Shown here piece by piece: positions 45,811 through 55,697 of a stretch of DNA of 64,000 bases. A program made the position numbers and the translations under genes. Below the pieces are notes generated by a model that saw nothing but the letters and a program-made list of their open reading frames with translations, ran no database searches and was not told where the DNA came from. This DNA is from Verrucomicrobiota bacterium. GTDB lineage: Bacteria > Verrucomicrobiota > Verrucomicrobiia > Opitutales > UBA953. Where the stretch lies: contig BGOK01000011.1 in the NCBI GenBank assembly GCA_003569205.1, forward strand, positions 1-64,000, given 5' to 3'. Numbering within the stretch: the first letter of the stretch is position 1; the number at the start of each line of letters is the position of its first letter.

Positions 45811-46677
45811 TCAGCGGTTCTCTCCCTGCTTACGGATGAATTGTAGCACGGCCTTGTGGCCGGGGTCGTCGGGGAAGCGAAGGTTGTGTCCGATACTGCC
45901 GTGGTCGGTATCCGTGACCTTGAGCGAGGTGGTTTCAACATGGCCCGCACCCTTCAGCATCGCGATGAGAAACTGACTTTCCTCGGCGCGTCCAGTCATG
46001 TCGTGATCGGAGTAGAGCGTCAAAATCGGTGGTAGGGTCTTCTGCACGTGGAAGGCGGGGGCGGCTTCGTCGGACGTGACACTGTAGCGACCTTGCCCGC
46101 GTTCCTCGCGGATGGTGTAATGCGTGAAGACTTGGCCACTGACCTGCGCGATGCCCGCGACGTCCTTGAGGCTGAGGCCGTAGGGTTTCAGTCGGCTAGC
46201 GTCAAAGCCCACCATGAGTGCGAGGTAGCCGCCCGCAGAATGTCCGCCGATGAAGACCTTGCGCGGGTCTCCGCCCATTCGGCCGATGTTGCGTACCGTC
46301 CAGGCGAAGGCCGCGGCGGCATCGTCGACATACTCCGGGTATTTTGCCTTCGGGCTGAGCCGGTAATCGGGCACGACTACCGCGATGCCTTCGCGGGCGA
46401 AGCTCGCCGCAATTTCGGCGCAATGCTCGGAGGCGAGTCCTTTGCTGCCTTTCTTTAAGCCACCCCCGTAGAACCAAACATAAGTCGCAAAAGGCGTGTC
46501 GCTTTTGGCGGGTAAGGTGACGTCCAACTTGCAGCGTTCCGCCTCGTAGGCCGTGAGGTCATTGCCGGTCCGGTAGGCGATATCCTTGACGACTTTGACG
46601 TCGGTCGGGGTTTCGGCAGCGAAGCTGGGTCCATAGCCGACGAGGAAGGTTAGGCAGAAAGCAAGCAGTCGACGCAT
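45811..46677 (-). CDS. Exported alpha/beta hydrolase (esterase)
   Basis: 288 residues from ATG 46677 (MRRLLAFCLTFLVGYGPSFAA signal peptide; the ORF's seven extra upstream residues are discarded). Oxyanion motif WFYGGGLKKG, nucleophile elbow GGHSAGGYLAL, then LTLYSDHDMTG and DTDHGSIG supplying Asp and His. BD-FAE/kynurenine-formamidase-like group. A carbohydrate ester is the probable substrate given the neighbours. It starts 85 bp after the DUF1501-3 stop and is followed 2 bp later by the serine hydrolase gene. Confidence 0.83.
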   Translation of the reverse strand: MRRLLAFCLTFLVGYGPSFAAETPTDVKVVKDIAYRTGNDLTAYEAERCKLDVTLPAKSDTPFATYVWFYGGGLKKGSKGLASEHCAEIAASFAREGIAVVVPDYRLSPKAKYPEYVDDAAAAFAWTVRNIGRMGGDPRKVFIGGHSAGGYLALMVGFDASRLKPYGLSLKDVAGIAQVSGQVFTHYTIREERGQGRYSVTSDEAAPAFHVQKTLPPILTLYSDHDMTGRAEESQFLIAMLKGAGHVETTSLKVTDTDHGSIGHNLRFPDDPGHKAVLQFIRKQGENR

Positions 46678-46762
46678 GGCGGGGCAGGGGTGACCCAAGG
46701 TTGGCGGACACCCGGCGGAGGGGAAGCGTGAAGTGGTCGAGCCGGCCTTCCTGAATGACCGG

Positions 46763-48199
46763 TTAGGCGATGAGGCCCTGCACGACCTTACCGTGGACGT
46801 CGGTCAGGCGATAATCACGGCCAGCGTGGCGGAAGGTGAACTCTTCGTGGTTAAAGCCGAGGAGCTTCATGATCGTCGCATGCAGGTCGTGCACATGGAC
46901 CACATCCTTGACGGACTTAAAGCCGAACTCGTCCGTTTCGCCGTAAACTGTCCCGCCGCGGACGCCGCCACCAGCCATCCACATCGTGAAGCCGTGGTGG
47001 TTGTGGTCGCGACCATTGATCTTGCCTGCGTTGGAGCCAGGGGTGGGGAGTTCGACGGTCGGGGTGCGGCCGAATTCTCCGCCCCAGATGACGAGCGTCG
47101 AATCGAGCATGCCGCTCCGCTTGAGGTCAGCGAGGAGCGCGGCAATCGGTTGGTCGGACTCGTGTGCTAATTTGCGGTGTTTGACTTCGAGGTCGTCGTG
47201 GCTATCCCACGGCTGGCCAGCCCCGTGCCAGAGTTGGACGAAACGGACGCCGCGCTCGACGAGTCGGCGGGCGATCAGGAATTGGCGGCCTTGCGTGGTG
47301 TCGCCATACATCTCGCGAGTCGAGATCGACTCACGGCTGATATCAAAGGCATCGGTAGCTTCGAGCTGCATGCGGTAGGCCATCTCGAACGACTGCGCCC
47401 GAGCTTCGAGGGCGGCATCCTGCGGGTGGAGCGATTGGTGTGAGGCGTTGATGCGAGCAAGGAGGTCGAGCTGCTTGCGCTGGGCCGGACGGGAAAGGCC
47501 CGCGTTACGGATGTTTTCAATGAGTTCCTCCACGGTCTTTTTAGAGGAGTCGACGTAGTTGCCTTGATAGACGCCGGGCAAGAAGCCGCACTGCCAGTTC
47601 TGGGTTTCCTGGATCGGATAGCCGCCTGGACATAGAGTGATAAAGCCTGGGAGGTTTTCGTTTTCGGTGCCGAGCCCGTAGGTCACCCACGAACCTAAGC
47701 TGGGACGAACTTGGCGGGCTTCGCCGCAATTCATCAGTAGCAGGGAAGGCTCATGGTTCGGGACATTTGCCTGCATGGAGCGAATGACGCAGAGGTCATC
47801 AGCAAACGCCGCTGTCTTAGCAAAGAGCTCGCTAGCCTCGAGGCCGCTCTTACCGTAGCGCTTCCACGTGAAAGGCGAGCGGAAGGCTGCCCCCGTCTTG
47901 CGTTCAGTCGCGATGTAGTCGCCCGGTAGTTTCTGGCCGTGGTATTTATCGAGCGAGGTCTTCCGGTCAAAGGTGTCGACGTGCGAAGGGCCACCGTTGG
48001 CGAAGATATGGATGACGTGCTTGATCTTCGATGGCAGCGGGGCGCGGCGCGCTGCCAACGGCTGCAGTGGGTTGACGGAGGTCGGGGCGCCGTGCAGGTC
48101 GCGCTGCAGTAACGAAGCGAAGGCCAAGCCGCCCATGCCCATGCCGCACTTTCGCAGGAACTCTCGGCGACTATGGATGAAAGTGGGATCGTGGTGCAT
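46763..48199 (-). CDS. DUF1501 protein, Tat-exported (pair 3)
   Basis: 478 residues from ATG 48199 (MHHDPTFIHSRREFLRKCGMGMGGLAFASLL, a Tat signal); the ORF's first 20 residues would overlap PSD1-3 and are unlikely. DUF1501 body: KIKHVIHIFANGGPSHVDTFDRKTSL, RYGKSGLEASELFAK, ANVPNHEPSLLLMNCGE, LWHGAGQPWDSHDDLEVKHRK, LVIWGGEFGRTPTVELPTPGSNAGKINGRDHNHHGFTMWMAGGGVRGGTVYGETDEFGF. The middle differs from pairs 1 and 2 (no NHDxA motif, instead NHEPS), marking a separate subfamily. The gap to PSD1-3 is 2 bp. Confidence 0.92.
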   Translation of the reverse strand: MHHDPTFIHSRREFLRKCGMGMGGLAFASLLQRDLHGAPTSVNPLQPLAARRAPLPSKIKHVIHIFANGGPSHVDTFDRKTSLDKYHGQKLPGDYIATERKTGAAFRSPFTWKRYGKSGLEASELFAKTAAFADDLCVIRSMQANVPNHEPSLLLMNCGEARQVRPSLGSWVTYGLGTENENLPGFITLCPGGYPIQETQNWQCGFLPGVYQGNYVDSSKKTVEELIENIRNAGLSRPAQRKQLDLLARINASHQSLHPQDAALEARAQSFEMAYRMQLEATDAFDISRESISTREMYGDTTQGRQFLIARRLVERGVRFVQLWHGAGQPWDSHDDLEVKHRKLAHESDQPIAALLADLKRSGMLDSTLVIWGGEFGRTPTVELPTPGSNAGKINGRDHNHHGFTMWMAGGGVRGGTVYGETDEFGFKSVKDVVHVHDLHATIMKLLGFNHEEFTFRHAGRDYRLTDVHGKVVQGLIA

Positions 48200-48201
48200 G
48201 C

Positions 48202-51200
48202 TTATTCGGCAAAGTTGAATTCGTTGCTGGCGAAGAGGATCTGTGCGAGCGAAGACCAAGGGGACTGTGGCGAGCTCTTACGATTAAAGCCCGCGGAGGC
48301 GGCATCGATGACCTCACCAGTGCGCGCATCCTTGAGCACTGGAGACCAAGTGAAGCTGTCGCTGTTCGGGCCGTTCAGGTCATCGATGATAAAGTCCACC
48401 GTGTCGCCTGGGGAGATAACGGCTTTCTCGAGGACGACGGGCACGGAAGCGCCGCCGAGGCAGGTCCATTCACCGAGCAAGCCGCGTTGGGCAGAGACAA
48501 TGCGGGCGCGGACGCCCTGGCTTTGGGGAGTGGGCACCTTGAGGTCTCCATCGATACGGAATTCACCACCGCCGCCCGCGGACCAGCGTCGGATGACGGC
48601 GTGCTGCGCATCGTTACCAGGATGGCCGCCTTTCGCGGTCAACGAGGCATGACCATTCCCGCTGGCGGCATCCGGATACTTTTCCGACGGGTTCAAGGTA
48701 TCCTTTTTGAATACTTTCATCTCCGTGAAGGTGACTTTCTTCGTTTGGGGGTCGTAGCCGCCGATGCCACTCAGCCAGTTGGCAGGCGCAGGGGCTTGGC
48801 GGACTTCGGTGACGTAGGTCAAGGCTTGCTTGATCTCCGCTGACTTCGGGTCGCGGGCGAGGATGGCACGGTAGAGCTGACGCACTTTGTCTTCATCCGA
48901 GCCGGCGGCGGCTATTTTCTCCGCGAGTTTATCCGCCTGCTGGCGCGTGAAGGGGTGGTTCATCATCCAGAGCGCTTGCTGGGGCGTCGTGGTTTCATTG
49001 CGCCTGGCGACGTGGTAGTCAGGGTTCGCAAAGTCGAACGTGCGGAAGACGGCCGGTAGGTTCTGGCGGTCAATCAAGGCGTAGATGGTCCGTCGGGGTG
49101 TATTGAAATTGGCGACGAGGTCAAAGGGCTGACCACCGAGCTTAGGCTCGAGCTGACCGGAGATGGCGAGGATGCTGTCTCGCATCGTCTCAAAATCCGC
49201 CCGGCGTCGATGCATGCGCCAGAGTAGGCGGTTTTCAGGGTCCTTGGCTAGGCCTGCCTTATGAGTCTCCGACGCTTGGCGGAAAGCCGCCGAGGTCACG
49301 AGGGTTCGAATAAGTTTCTTCGTCGACCATTGGTCGGCGATAAAGCGCGTGGCCAACCCATCGAGGAGCGCAGGGTTAGTCGGCGCAGCTGTGCGTACAC
49401 CGAAATCACTGGGGGTCTCAACCAGGGGTTGGCCAAAGACCTGATCCCAGACGCGGTTCACCATCACGCGGGCGGTCAGTGGATTGTTGGCATTGGCGAT
49501 GGCTTCGGCGAGCTCGAGGCGCCCGCTGCCCCGCTTGAAGTCCACGGGCTTGCCGTCGGGGGCGAGGATTTCGAGGTAGTGGCGCGTGACGTTCTTGCCC
49601 GGACGGCCCGGATTGCCGCGCAGGAAAACGTTGCCGTTCACGGGTTGGGCTTTGTCGACCATGGCCATGGCACGCGGCGGGCTCTTGGGGCTGGCTTTGA
49701 AGGCTTCAACTTCGCGGATGAGGCTGCGATGCTTTTGCGCGTCGGCGACGACGTACGAGCCCACGAGGCTATCGGCTGTCGGGGTGGTGGGGCCGTTCGT
49801 GGCTTCGATGAGTGTTCGCCAAGGTTTGAACTCGAGGGTGGGGTTACCGCGGGCGGTCGCGAGGAGTTCGCCGTAGGCAGCGACGAGTTCATCGAACTTC
49901 GTCGGCATCTTCTTGGTCAGGGCGGCTTGCAGGGTGGGGTCTATCGGCGTGGCGGACTTCGCGAGCAGCTCCACGGCCAGCTTCGCCTTGAACGCGTCGT
50001 CAGGGGTGCCCACGAGACGGGCCCAGAGTCCGAACTGCGGGTCGGTCGCAACGAGGCGAGGCTTTAAGGTTTTCTTCCAGCCCGAGAGGATCGCGGGGTA
50101 GAGGGCGAGGCGTTTCGCTTCCTGGGCGTCATCAAACTTCGCGTCAGCCAGTGAGCGACGGAGCACGCCGAGGTAGGCGGTCGTCTTAACCGCTGAGAAG
50201 GAGCCTTCGCGTCGGCTGGTCCGGAAGTCCACGACCTTGGCTTCTTTGGCGGCGAGCTCTTTTTCAAATTCCTCCGAGTCCTTCGTCGGTGTGAAGGGCT
50301 TCAGTAACGGCTTATCTTTGGGCTCTTCGCTCGAGTTAAAGATGGCGTAAAGAGCGTAGTAATCCGTCGCAGGCAGGGGGTCGGATTTATGGTCGTGGCA
50401 CCGTGCGCAGGCCATGGTGAGGCCTTGCGTACCGCGCATGACGACGTCGATACGGTCGTCGATGATATCCTGTTGGTTATTGAGGAAGCGTCGACCGAGG
50501 GTCAGGAAGCCCAAGGCCGCCAAGTCGCGGGTGTCTTCGCCGGTCACCAGCGCGTCCGCCGCGAGCTGTAGCTTTAGGAAGCGGTCATACGGCATGTCCT
50601 GATTGAAGGCCCCGACGACCCAGTCGCGGTAAGTGTAGGCGTAGGCGTAGCGACGTTCCTCTTCGAAGACATATCCCTTGGTGTCGGCGTAACGCGCGAC
50701 ATCGAGCCAGTGCCGGCCCCAGCGTTCGCCGAAGGCCGGCGCGGCGAGGAGGCGGTCAACGAGTTTATCGTATGCTTGCGGGTCGCGATCCGCGACGAAG
50801 CGCTCGACCTCAGCGGCGGAGGGTGGCAAGCCGTGCAACGCAAAGTACGCGCGACGAATCAGCGTTTCCTTCGGGGCCTCGGGCGAATAGGTCAGGCCGT
50901 TCGCTTCCAGTTTAGAAAGGACGAAACGATCGACGTCATTGCGGACGCGCTCGGTCTTCGCGACTTTGGGGAGCGCCGGCGCAGCGATGGGCTGGAAGGC
51001 CCAGTGCTTACGCGGGTCGGAGATTTCGGGCTGACCAGTCGTTGGCCAAGGTAGCCCTTGGCGGACCCATTCGGTGAGCGCAGCGATTTCCTTCGGCGCG
51101 AGTTTCTTCTCCTCGTCCGGCATCGCTTCGACGTCCTTACGCTTGGTGTGGTTAATCGCGAGAATGAGCCGGCTCAGCTCGGGCTGGCCGGGGACGACGA

Positions 51201-51423
51201 CGGGACCGACTTCCCCGCCTTTGAGAATGAAAGCGCGGGAGTCGAGGCGGAGGCCAGACTTCTGCTTCTTGGGACCATGGCATTCGTAGCAGTTTTCGAC
51301 TAAGATCGGGCGGACCTCTTTTTCGAAGAACTCGAGTTGGGCGGCCGTTGGGACAGGGTCAGCCCCAGCCAAACGCCCAGTCAGGGCGAGGCCTGCTAGG
51401 AGTAGGAGGGCAGGGGCTTTCAT
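48202..51423 (-). CDS. PSD1 cytochrome: PSCyt1-DUF1549-DUF1553 protein (pair 3)
   Basis: 1073 residues. Sec signal (APALLLLAGLALTGRLAGA), cytochrome domain with CYECH (45-49), DUF1549 (about 160-360: RRAYFALHGLPPSAAEV, FGERWGRHWLDVARYADTKGYVFEEERRYAYAYTYRDW, ACARCHDHKSDPL with a second CXXCH) and DUF1553 (VMVNRVWDQVFGQPLVETPSDFGVR...). The central insert of PSD1-1 and -2 is lacking; instead a similar beta-rich domain (EFRIDGDL...GDTVDFIIDDLNGPNSDSFTWSPVL) lies at the C-terminus. It heads the third pair and diverges from the ThuA/heme gene. Confidence 0.92.
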   Translation of the reverse strand: MKAPALLLLAGLALTGRLAGADPVPTAAQLEFFEKEVRPILVENCYECHGPKKQKSGLRLDSRAFILKGGEVGPVVVPGQPELSRLILAINHTKRKDVEAMPDEEKKLAPKEIAALTEWVRQGLPWPTTGQPEISDPRKHWAFQPIAAPALPKVAKTERVRNDVDRFVLSKLEANGLTYSPEAPKETLIRRAYFALHGLPPSAAEVERFVADRDPQAYDKLVDRLLAAPAFGERWGRHWLDVARYADTKGYVFEEERRYAYAYTYRDWVVGAFNQDMPYDRFLKLQLAADALVTGEDTRDLAALGFLTLGRRFLNNQQDIIDDRIDVVMRGTQGLTMACARCHDHKSDPLPATDYYALYAIFNSSEEPKDKPLLKPFTPTKDSEEFEKELAAKEAKVVDFRTSRREGSFSAVKTTAYLGVLRRSLADAKFDDAQEAKRLALYPAILSGWKKTLKPRLVATDPQFGLWARLVGTPDDAFKAKLAVELLAKSATPIDPTLQAALTKKMPTKFDELVAAYGELLATARGNPTLEFKPWRTLIEATNGPTTPTADSLVGSYVVADAQKHRSLIREVEAFKASPKSPPRAMAMVDKAQPVNGNVFLRGNPGRPGKNVTRHYLEILAPDGKPVDFKRGSGRLELAEAIANANNPLTARVMVNRVWDQVFGQPLVETPSDFGVRTAAPTNPALLDGLATRFIADQWSTKKLIRTLVTSAAFRQASETHKAGLAKDPENRLLWRMHRRRADFETMRDSILAISGQLEPKLGGQPFDLVANFNTPRRTIYALIDRQNLPAVFRTFDFANPDYHVARRNETTTPQQALWMMNHPFTRQQADKLAEKIAAAGSDEDKVRQLYRAILARDPKSAEIKQALTYVTEVRQAPAPANWLSGIGGYDPQTKKVTFTEMKVFKKDTLNPSEKYPDAASGNGHASLTAKGGHPGNDAQHAVIRRWSAGGGGEFRIDGDLKVPTPQSQGVRARIVSAQRGLLGEWTCLGGASVPVVLEKAVISPGDTVDFIIDDLNGPNSDSFTWSPVLKDARTGEVIDAASAGFNRKSSPQSPWSSLAQILFASNEFNFAE

Positions 51424-51437
51424 CTAGGGTCTAACAA

Positions 51438-51473
51438 GAACACCCTATGAATGTTCCTCCAATGTCAAATTGG
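51438..51473. promoter_or_regulatory. Inverted repeats in the PSD1-3 / ThuA divergent region
   Basis: Just upstream of PSD1-3: GAACA-N9-TGTTC (51438-51456) and CCAAT-N5-ATTGG (51459-51473), side by side in a 178-bp divergent spacer. They may be operators shared by both directions. The remaining spacer holds no other gene. Confidence 0.3.
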
Positions 51474-51601
51474 GGTAAAAATGGGCTTGGGCGGGCTCGC
51501 GGGACGCTCGTTTGGCCCCTGTGGGGTTTTTCCTTCCAACCTTTGAGGTTATCCGCTGTCTGTGAGGGGTGCCGTTCCCCTCGGCTCGCCCCATCATTCT
51601 T

Positions 51602-54600
51602 ATGAATAATACCCTCCGTCCCTGGACCCGCGTCGCCGTTGTGGTCGCCTGTCTCCTCGTTTCCCTCGGCGCCCAAGCGGCCGCCGACATCGTCTTCCTG
51701 GCGGGTGGCCGGTCGCATGGCCCTGGTGAGCATGAGTTCAAGGCGGGCTCCGAACTCTTGGCCAAGGCCATTAATGAGCAGAGCGGCTTAGGCCTCAAGG
51801 CCGTGGTCGTCAGCGGCTGGCCTAAGGATGAAACGATCCTGGACGGCATCAAGTGCCTCGTCATCTATGCCGACGGCACGAGCGTCGTGGGCAAGGGCTG
51901 GGCCAAGGTCGATGAGCTCGCCAAGAAAGGCACGGGCATCGTCTTCATGCATTATGCCGTCCACCCCGATGCCAAGGACGGCGAAAAATACTACCGTCCC
52001 TGGATCGGCGGCGCGTTTGAAACGGGCTGGTCCGTCAACCCTCACTGGGTCGCTGACCTCAAGGCTTTGCCGAATCATTCGGTATCGCGCGGCGTGAATG
52101 GCCTCGTGCAGGCCTACGACGAGTTCTATTACAATATGCGTTTCCCAGCGGACCGCAGCAAGGTGCTCGACCTCGTCACGGCCGTGCCGACGCGGGAGAA
52201 CGTGAAGAAGTATATTAATCTTTGGAACGAGCACGGCGTCGACGGCCTTGGTAAGGTGCAGACGTTGATGTGGGGAATCGAACGCGCCGATGGCGGCCGT
52301 GGGGTCGGTTTCTCCGGTGGTCATAACCATCGCAACTGGGCCATCGATGGCTTCCGGACCTTGGCGCTCAACGCCATCGTCTGGGCCGCGAAGGTCGAAG
52401 TGCCTGCCGCGGGGGTGAAGTCTACTCCGCTCACCGAAGATGAGCTCAACGCCAACCTGGATGATAAGGGCAAGAACGCACCGCGTCTCAAGCTTCCGCA
52501 GCCGGGCGAGTTTGCCAAGATTCCGGCCGCCGTCATTCCGGTCGAACGCGAAGCCAAGTTCGGCCGTCCGGCCGCAGGTGCCGCCGTGCCCGTGACCCCA
52601 GCGGCCCCGAAGGCCGCCACGCCTGCCCCTTCGCCTATCTCGGGGAAGCCAGTAGCTCAGACTAATGATATCACTGCTAAGGATAAGGTTCGCCTGACCG
52701 AACTGACCGCTGACCTCAAGGGGGCGAAGGAACTTTACCTGCTGATCTCCGACCTCGGTGACAGCAACTGCGACTGGGCCTCCTGGATTGAGCCCACGTT
52801 GCTCATGGCCGATGGGACGACGAAGAACCTCATCGATTTGAAGTGGAAGTCCGCTACCGCTAGCCATGGCGCCGTGCTTGTGGGCAAGAATAATTCGAAG
52901 GGCCCGCTTTCCGTTGCCGGTAAGGTCTACACCAATGGTATCGGCACGCACGCGACTTCCGTCATCGCCTATGACCTGCCTGCGGGCGTGGTCGGCTTCC
53001 GTACGCAAGTTGCCCTCGATGATGGTGGTTTGGAGCGCGGCGGTAAGCGCAGCCCCGCCGCAGTTCGCTTCATGGTGTTTACCCAGAAGCCCGACGAAGC
53101 GAAGGCCGTCGCGGTGGAAGATGGTCCGATGCTCGTCCCGCCAGAACTCTTCACCGTGCCGGAAGGCTTCGAGGTCACGGTCTGGGCGACTTCGCCGATG
53201 CTCTATAATCCAACGAACATCGACTTCGACGAGAAGGGTCGGATGTTTGTCGCCGAGGGTGTGAACTACCGCGGTAAGGGTGGTCGCCGTAAGGAAGGCG
53301 ACCGTGTCGTCGTCCTCGAGGACACCACGGGCGCCGGCAAGGCCGACAAGGCGACGGTCTTTGTGCAGGATGTGAACCTCGCTTCGCCGTTGGGCGTGGC
53401 CGCAATCGACGGAAAGATTGTCGTCGCGCAGCCGCCGGATCTCTTGGTCTACACCGACGTGAATCGTGACGGGGTCTATGACCCTGCAGTCGATAAGCGT
53501 GAAGTCCTCCTGACGGGCTTCAACGGCCGCCAGCATGACCACTCGCTGCACAGCGTCACCACGGGCCCCGACGGTAAGTGGAACTTCAACCAAGGTAATA
53601 TGGGCGCAGAATTTACCGACAAGAGCGGCCGCCATTTCTACATGGGCAGCCCCTACATGCTCGGCAAAATTGCGGGCAAGCGCAGCGACGACGGCAATGT
53701 TTGGATTGGCGGCTTCTCCGTGCGTATGAACGCCGATGGCTCGGACCTCCGCATCGTTGGTCACAACTACCGTAATAGCTACGAGCAGGCGATTAACTCG
53801 TTCGGCGACCTCTACCAGAGCGATAACGACGATCCACCCGCTTGCCGCGTCTCGTTGATCATGGAAGGTGGCAATGCCGGCTTTGCTTCGGCGGATGGTA
53901 AGCGCTCCTGGGGCGCAGATAAGCGTCCGGGCCAAGATACTCCGACCGCCGAGTGGCGCCAAGATGACCCCGGTACCATGCCGGCCGGTGACGTCTATGG
54001 CGGCGGCTCCCCGACCGGGGTAGCCTTCTATGAGAACGGTGCCCTCGGCGACAAGTGGAGCGGCCTACTCCTGGCTTGTGAAGCCGGTAAGAACGTCGTC
54101 TTCGGCTACTTGCCGAAGCCTGATGGCGCCGGCATGAAGCTCGAGCGCTTTGACTTCATCACCTCTAATAAGGAGAAGGAATGGGCGGGCTCTGACTTCC
54201 TTGGTGGCCGCGCCACGGGCGTGCTTAAGACGATGTTCCGTCCAGCTGATGTGACCGTCGGTCCCGACGGCGCCATCTACTTCGCCGATTGGTTCGACCC
54301 CGGCGTGGGCGGTCACGGGACGCGCGATAACCGCTTCAGCGGTACCATCTATCGTTTAGCGCCGAAGGGCTTTAAGTCCGTCGTGCCTAAGATCGACCTC
54401 AACACCACCGAAGGGCAAATCCTCGCGCTCAGCAGTCCCGCCAACAATATTCGTGGTGCGGGCTTCGCGCGTCTCAAAGCCCAAGGGGAGGCCGCCATCC
54501 CGGCAGTCTCCGCCTTGCTCAAAGACGCCAACCCTTACGTCGCTTCGCGTGCCGTGTGGTTGCTCGCCCAGTTGGGCGATAAGGGCGCTGCACTCGTCTC

Positions 54601-55688
54601 GACTGAACTCCGTTCGTCGGATGCCCAGCGACGCCTCGTGGCCTTCCGCGCCCTGCGCGCGGCCAACCGTGATGTCCTGAATCTCGCCGTGGCTAATGCC
54701 AAGGATGCTTCGCCGGCCGTTCGGCGCGAAGTGGCCCTGGCTCTCCGCGATTTCAAGGGCCCAGTCGCCCTCGCTGCTCTCGTCGAAGTGGCCCAACGCT
54801 TCGATGGTAAAGACCGTGCCTACCTCGAAGCCGTCGGCCTCGGTGCCACTGGTCGCGAAATCGAACTCTATGCCGCCCTCAGTAAGACCATGGGCGGCGA
54901 CCCTGCCACCTGGAGCGATGCGTTCGCTGGCCTGACCTGGCGTCTGCACGTGCCTGCGGGCGTCGCTGGTATTCGCGCCCGCCTCACTTCCGGTAAGTTG
55001 GATGCGGCCCAGACCAAGCAGATGGTCACCGCTTTAGCGTTCACGAATAGCCCCGAGGCGGTCGGTGCGATGGTCGAGCTCTCTCAGCGTAAGGAGCTGA
55101 AGGAAATCGCCTCTTGGTGGCTGAATAACCGCAAGGGTAACGACTGGAAGACCTTCGATGTCGATAATATCCTCAAGGCCCGCGGTCTCTACGACGCCAA
55201 CCAGGTCAAGCTAACCGCCAGCGACTTCCCCGCGGAGCCCGCCGGTACGAAGGCCCTGTCGTCCGTCGAAACCATTGCGAAGCTCAAGGGTGACCCGAAG
55301 CTTGGCGCTGCGGCCATCGCCGTCTGTTATACCTGTCACCGCATTGGTGATCAAGGCATCGAGTATGGCCCGAACCTCACGAACCTACGGTCGCCAACAG
55401 TCGGCCGAGACTATCATCCAAGCCTTGGTCCAGCCCTCTGCGACGATTTCCCATGGCTATGAAGGCACGCGCCTCGTGACCAAGGATGGCCTCGTCATCA
55501 CGGGCATGGTGCTCACACAGGGCGACCCCACGATGATCAAGGGCGTTGGTGGTGCTATCCAGACTATCCCGGCTGATCGGATCAAGTCGGTCGAGAAGCT
55601 GGAGAAGTCGTTGATGTACACGCCGGCGATGCTCGGGTTGACCGATCAAAGCGTGGCGGACCTCACGGCCTACCTTAAAAGCCTCTAA
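51602..55688 (+). CDS. ThuA-NPCBM-heme beta-propeller-HEAT-cytochrome protein, frameshifted near the C-terminus
   Basis: About 1361 residues when repaired. Sec signal (RVAVVVACLLVSLGAQAA), ThuA domain (ADIVFLAGGRSHGPGEHEF..., to about 275), Pro/Ala linker, NPCBM-like sugar-binding domain (about 360-500: YTNGIGTHATSVIAYDLP), PVC-type propeller/dehydrogenase domain (about 515-920: NPTNIDFDEKGRMFVAEGVNYRG, ADWFDPGVGGHGTRDNRFSG), HEAT-like repeats (about 950-1150) and a C-terminal heme site CYTCH. The first ORF ends at 55462 after GPNLTN; deleting one C at 55384-55385 gives GPNLTNYGRQQSAETIIQALVQPSATISHGYEG, the family's normal end, stopping at 55688. The start is ATG 51602; upstream ORF sequence is ignored. 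Confidence 0.88.
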
Positions 55689-55697
55689 ATAAGAGTG
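55681..55697. repeat. Left copy of the GCCTCTAAATAA(TA)GAGTG direct repeat
   Basis: GCCTCTAAATAAGAGTG spans the stop codon of the ThuA/heme gene. A 12-bp exact copy continuing as TAGAGTG occurs at 58802-58820, on the far side of a three-gene block. Confidence 0.5.

Noticed and set aside
51788-53962. 724-codon open frame on the minus strand
   Set aside because: It lies wholly inside the ThuA/heme gene, whose product has clear domains; long antisense frames are expected in this high-GC codon pattern.
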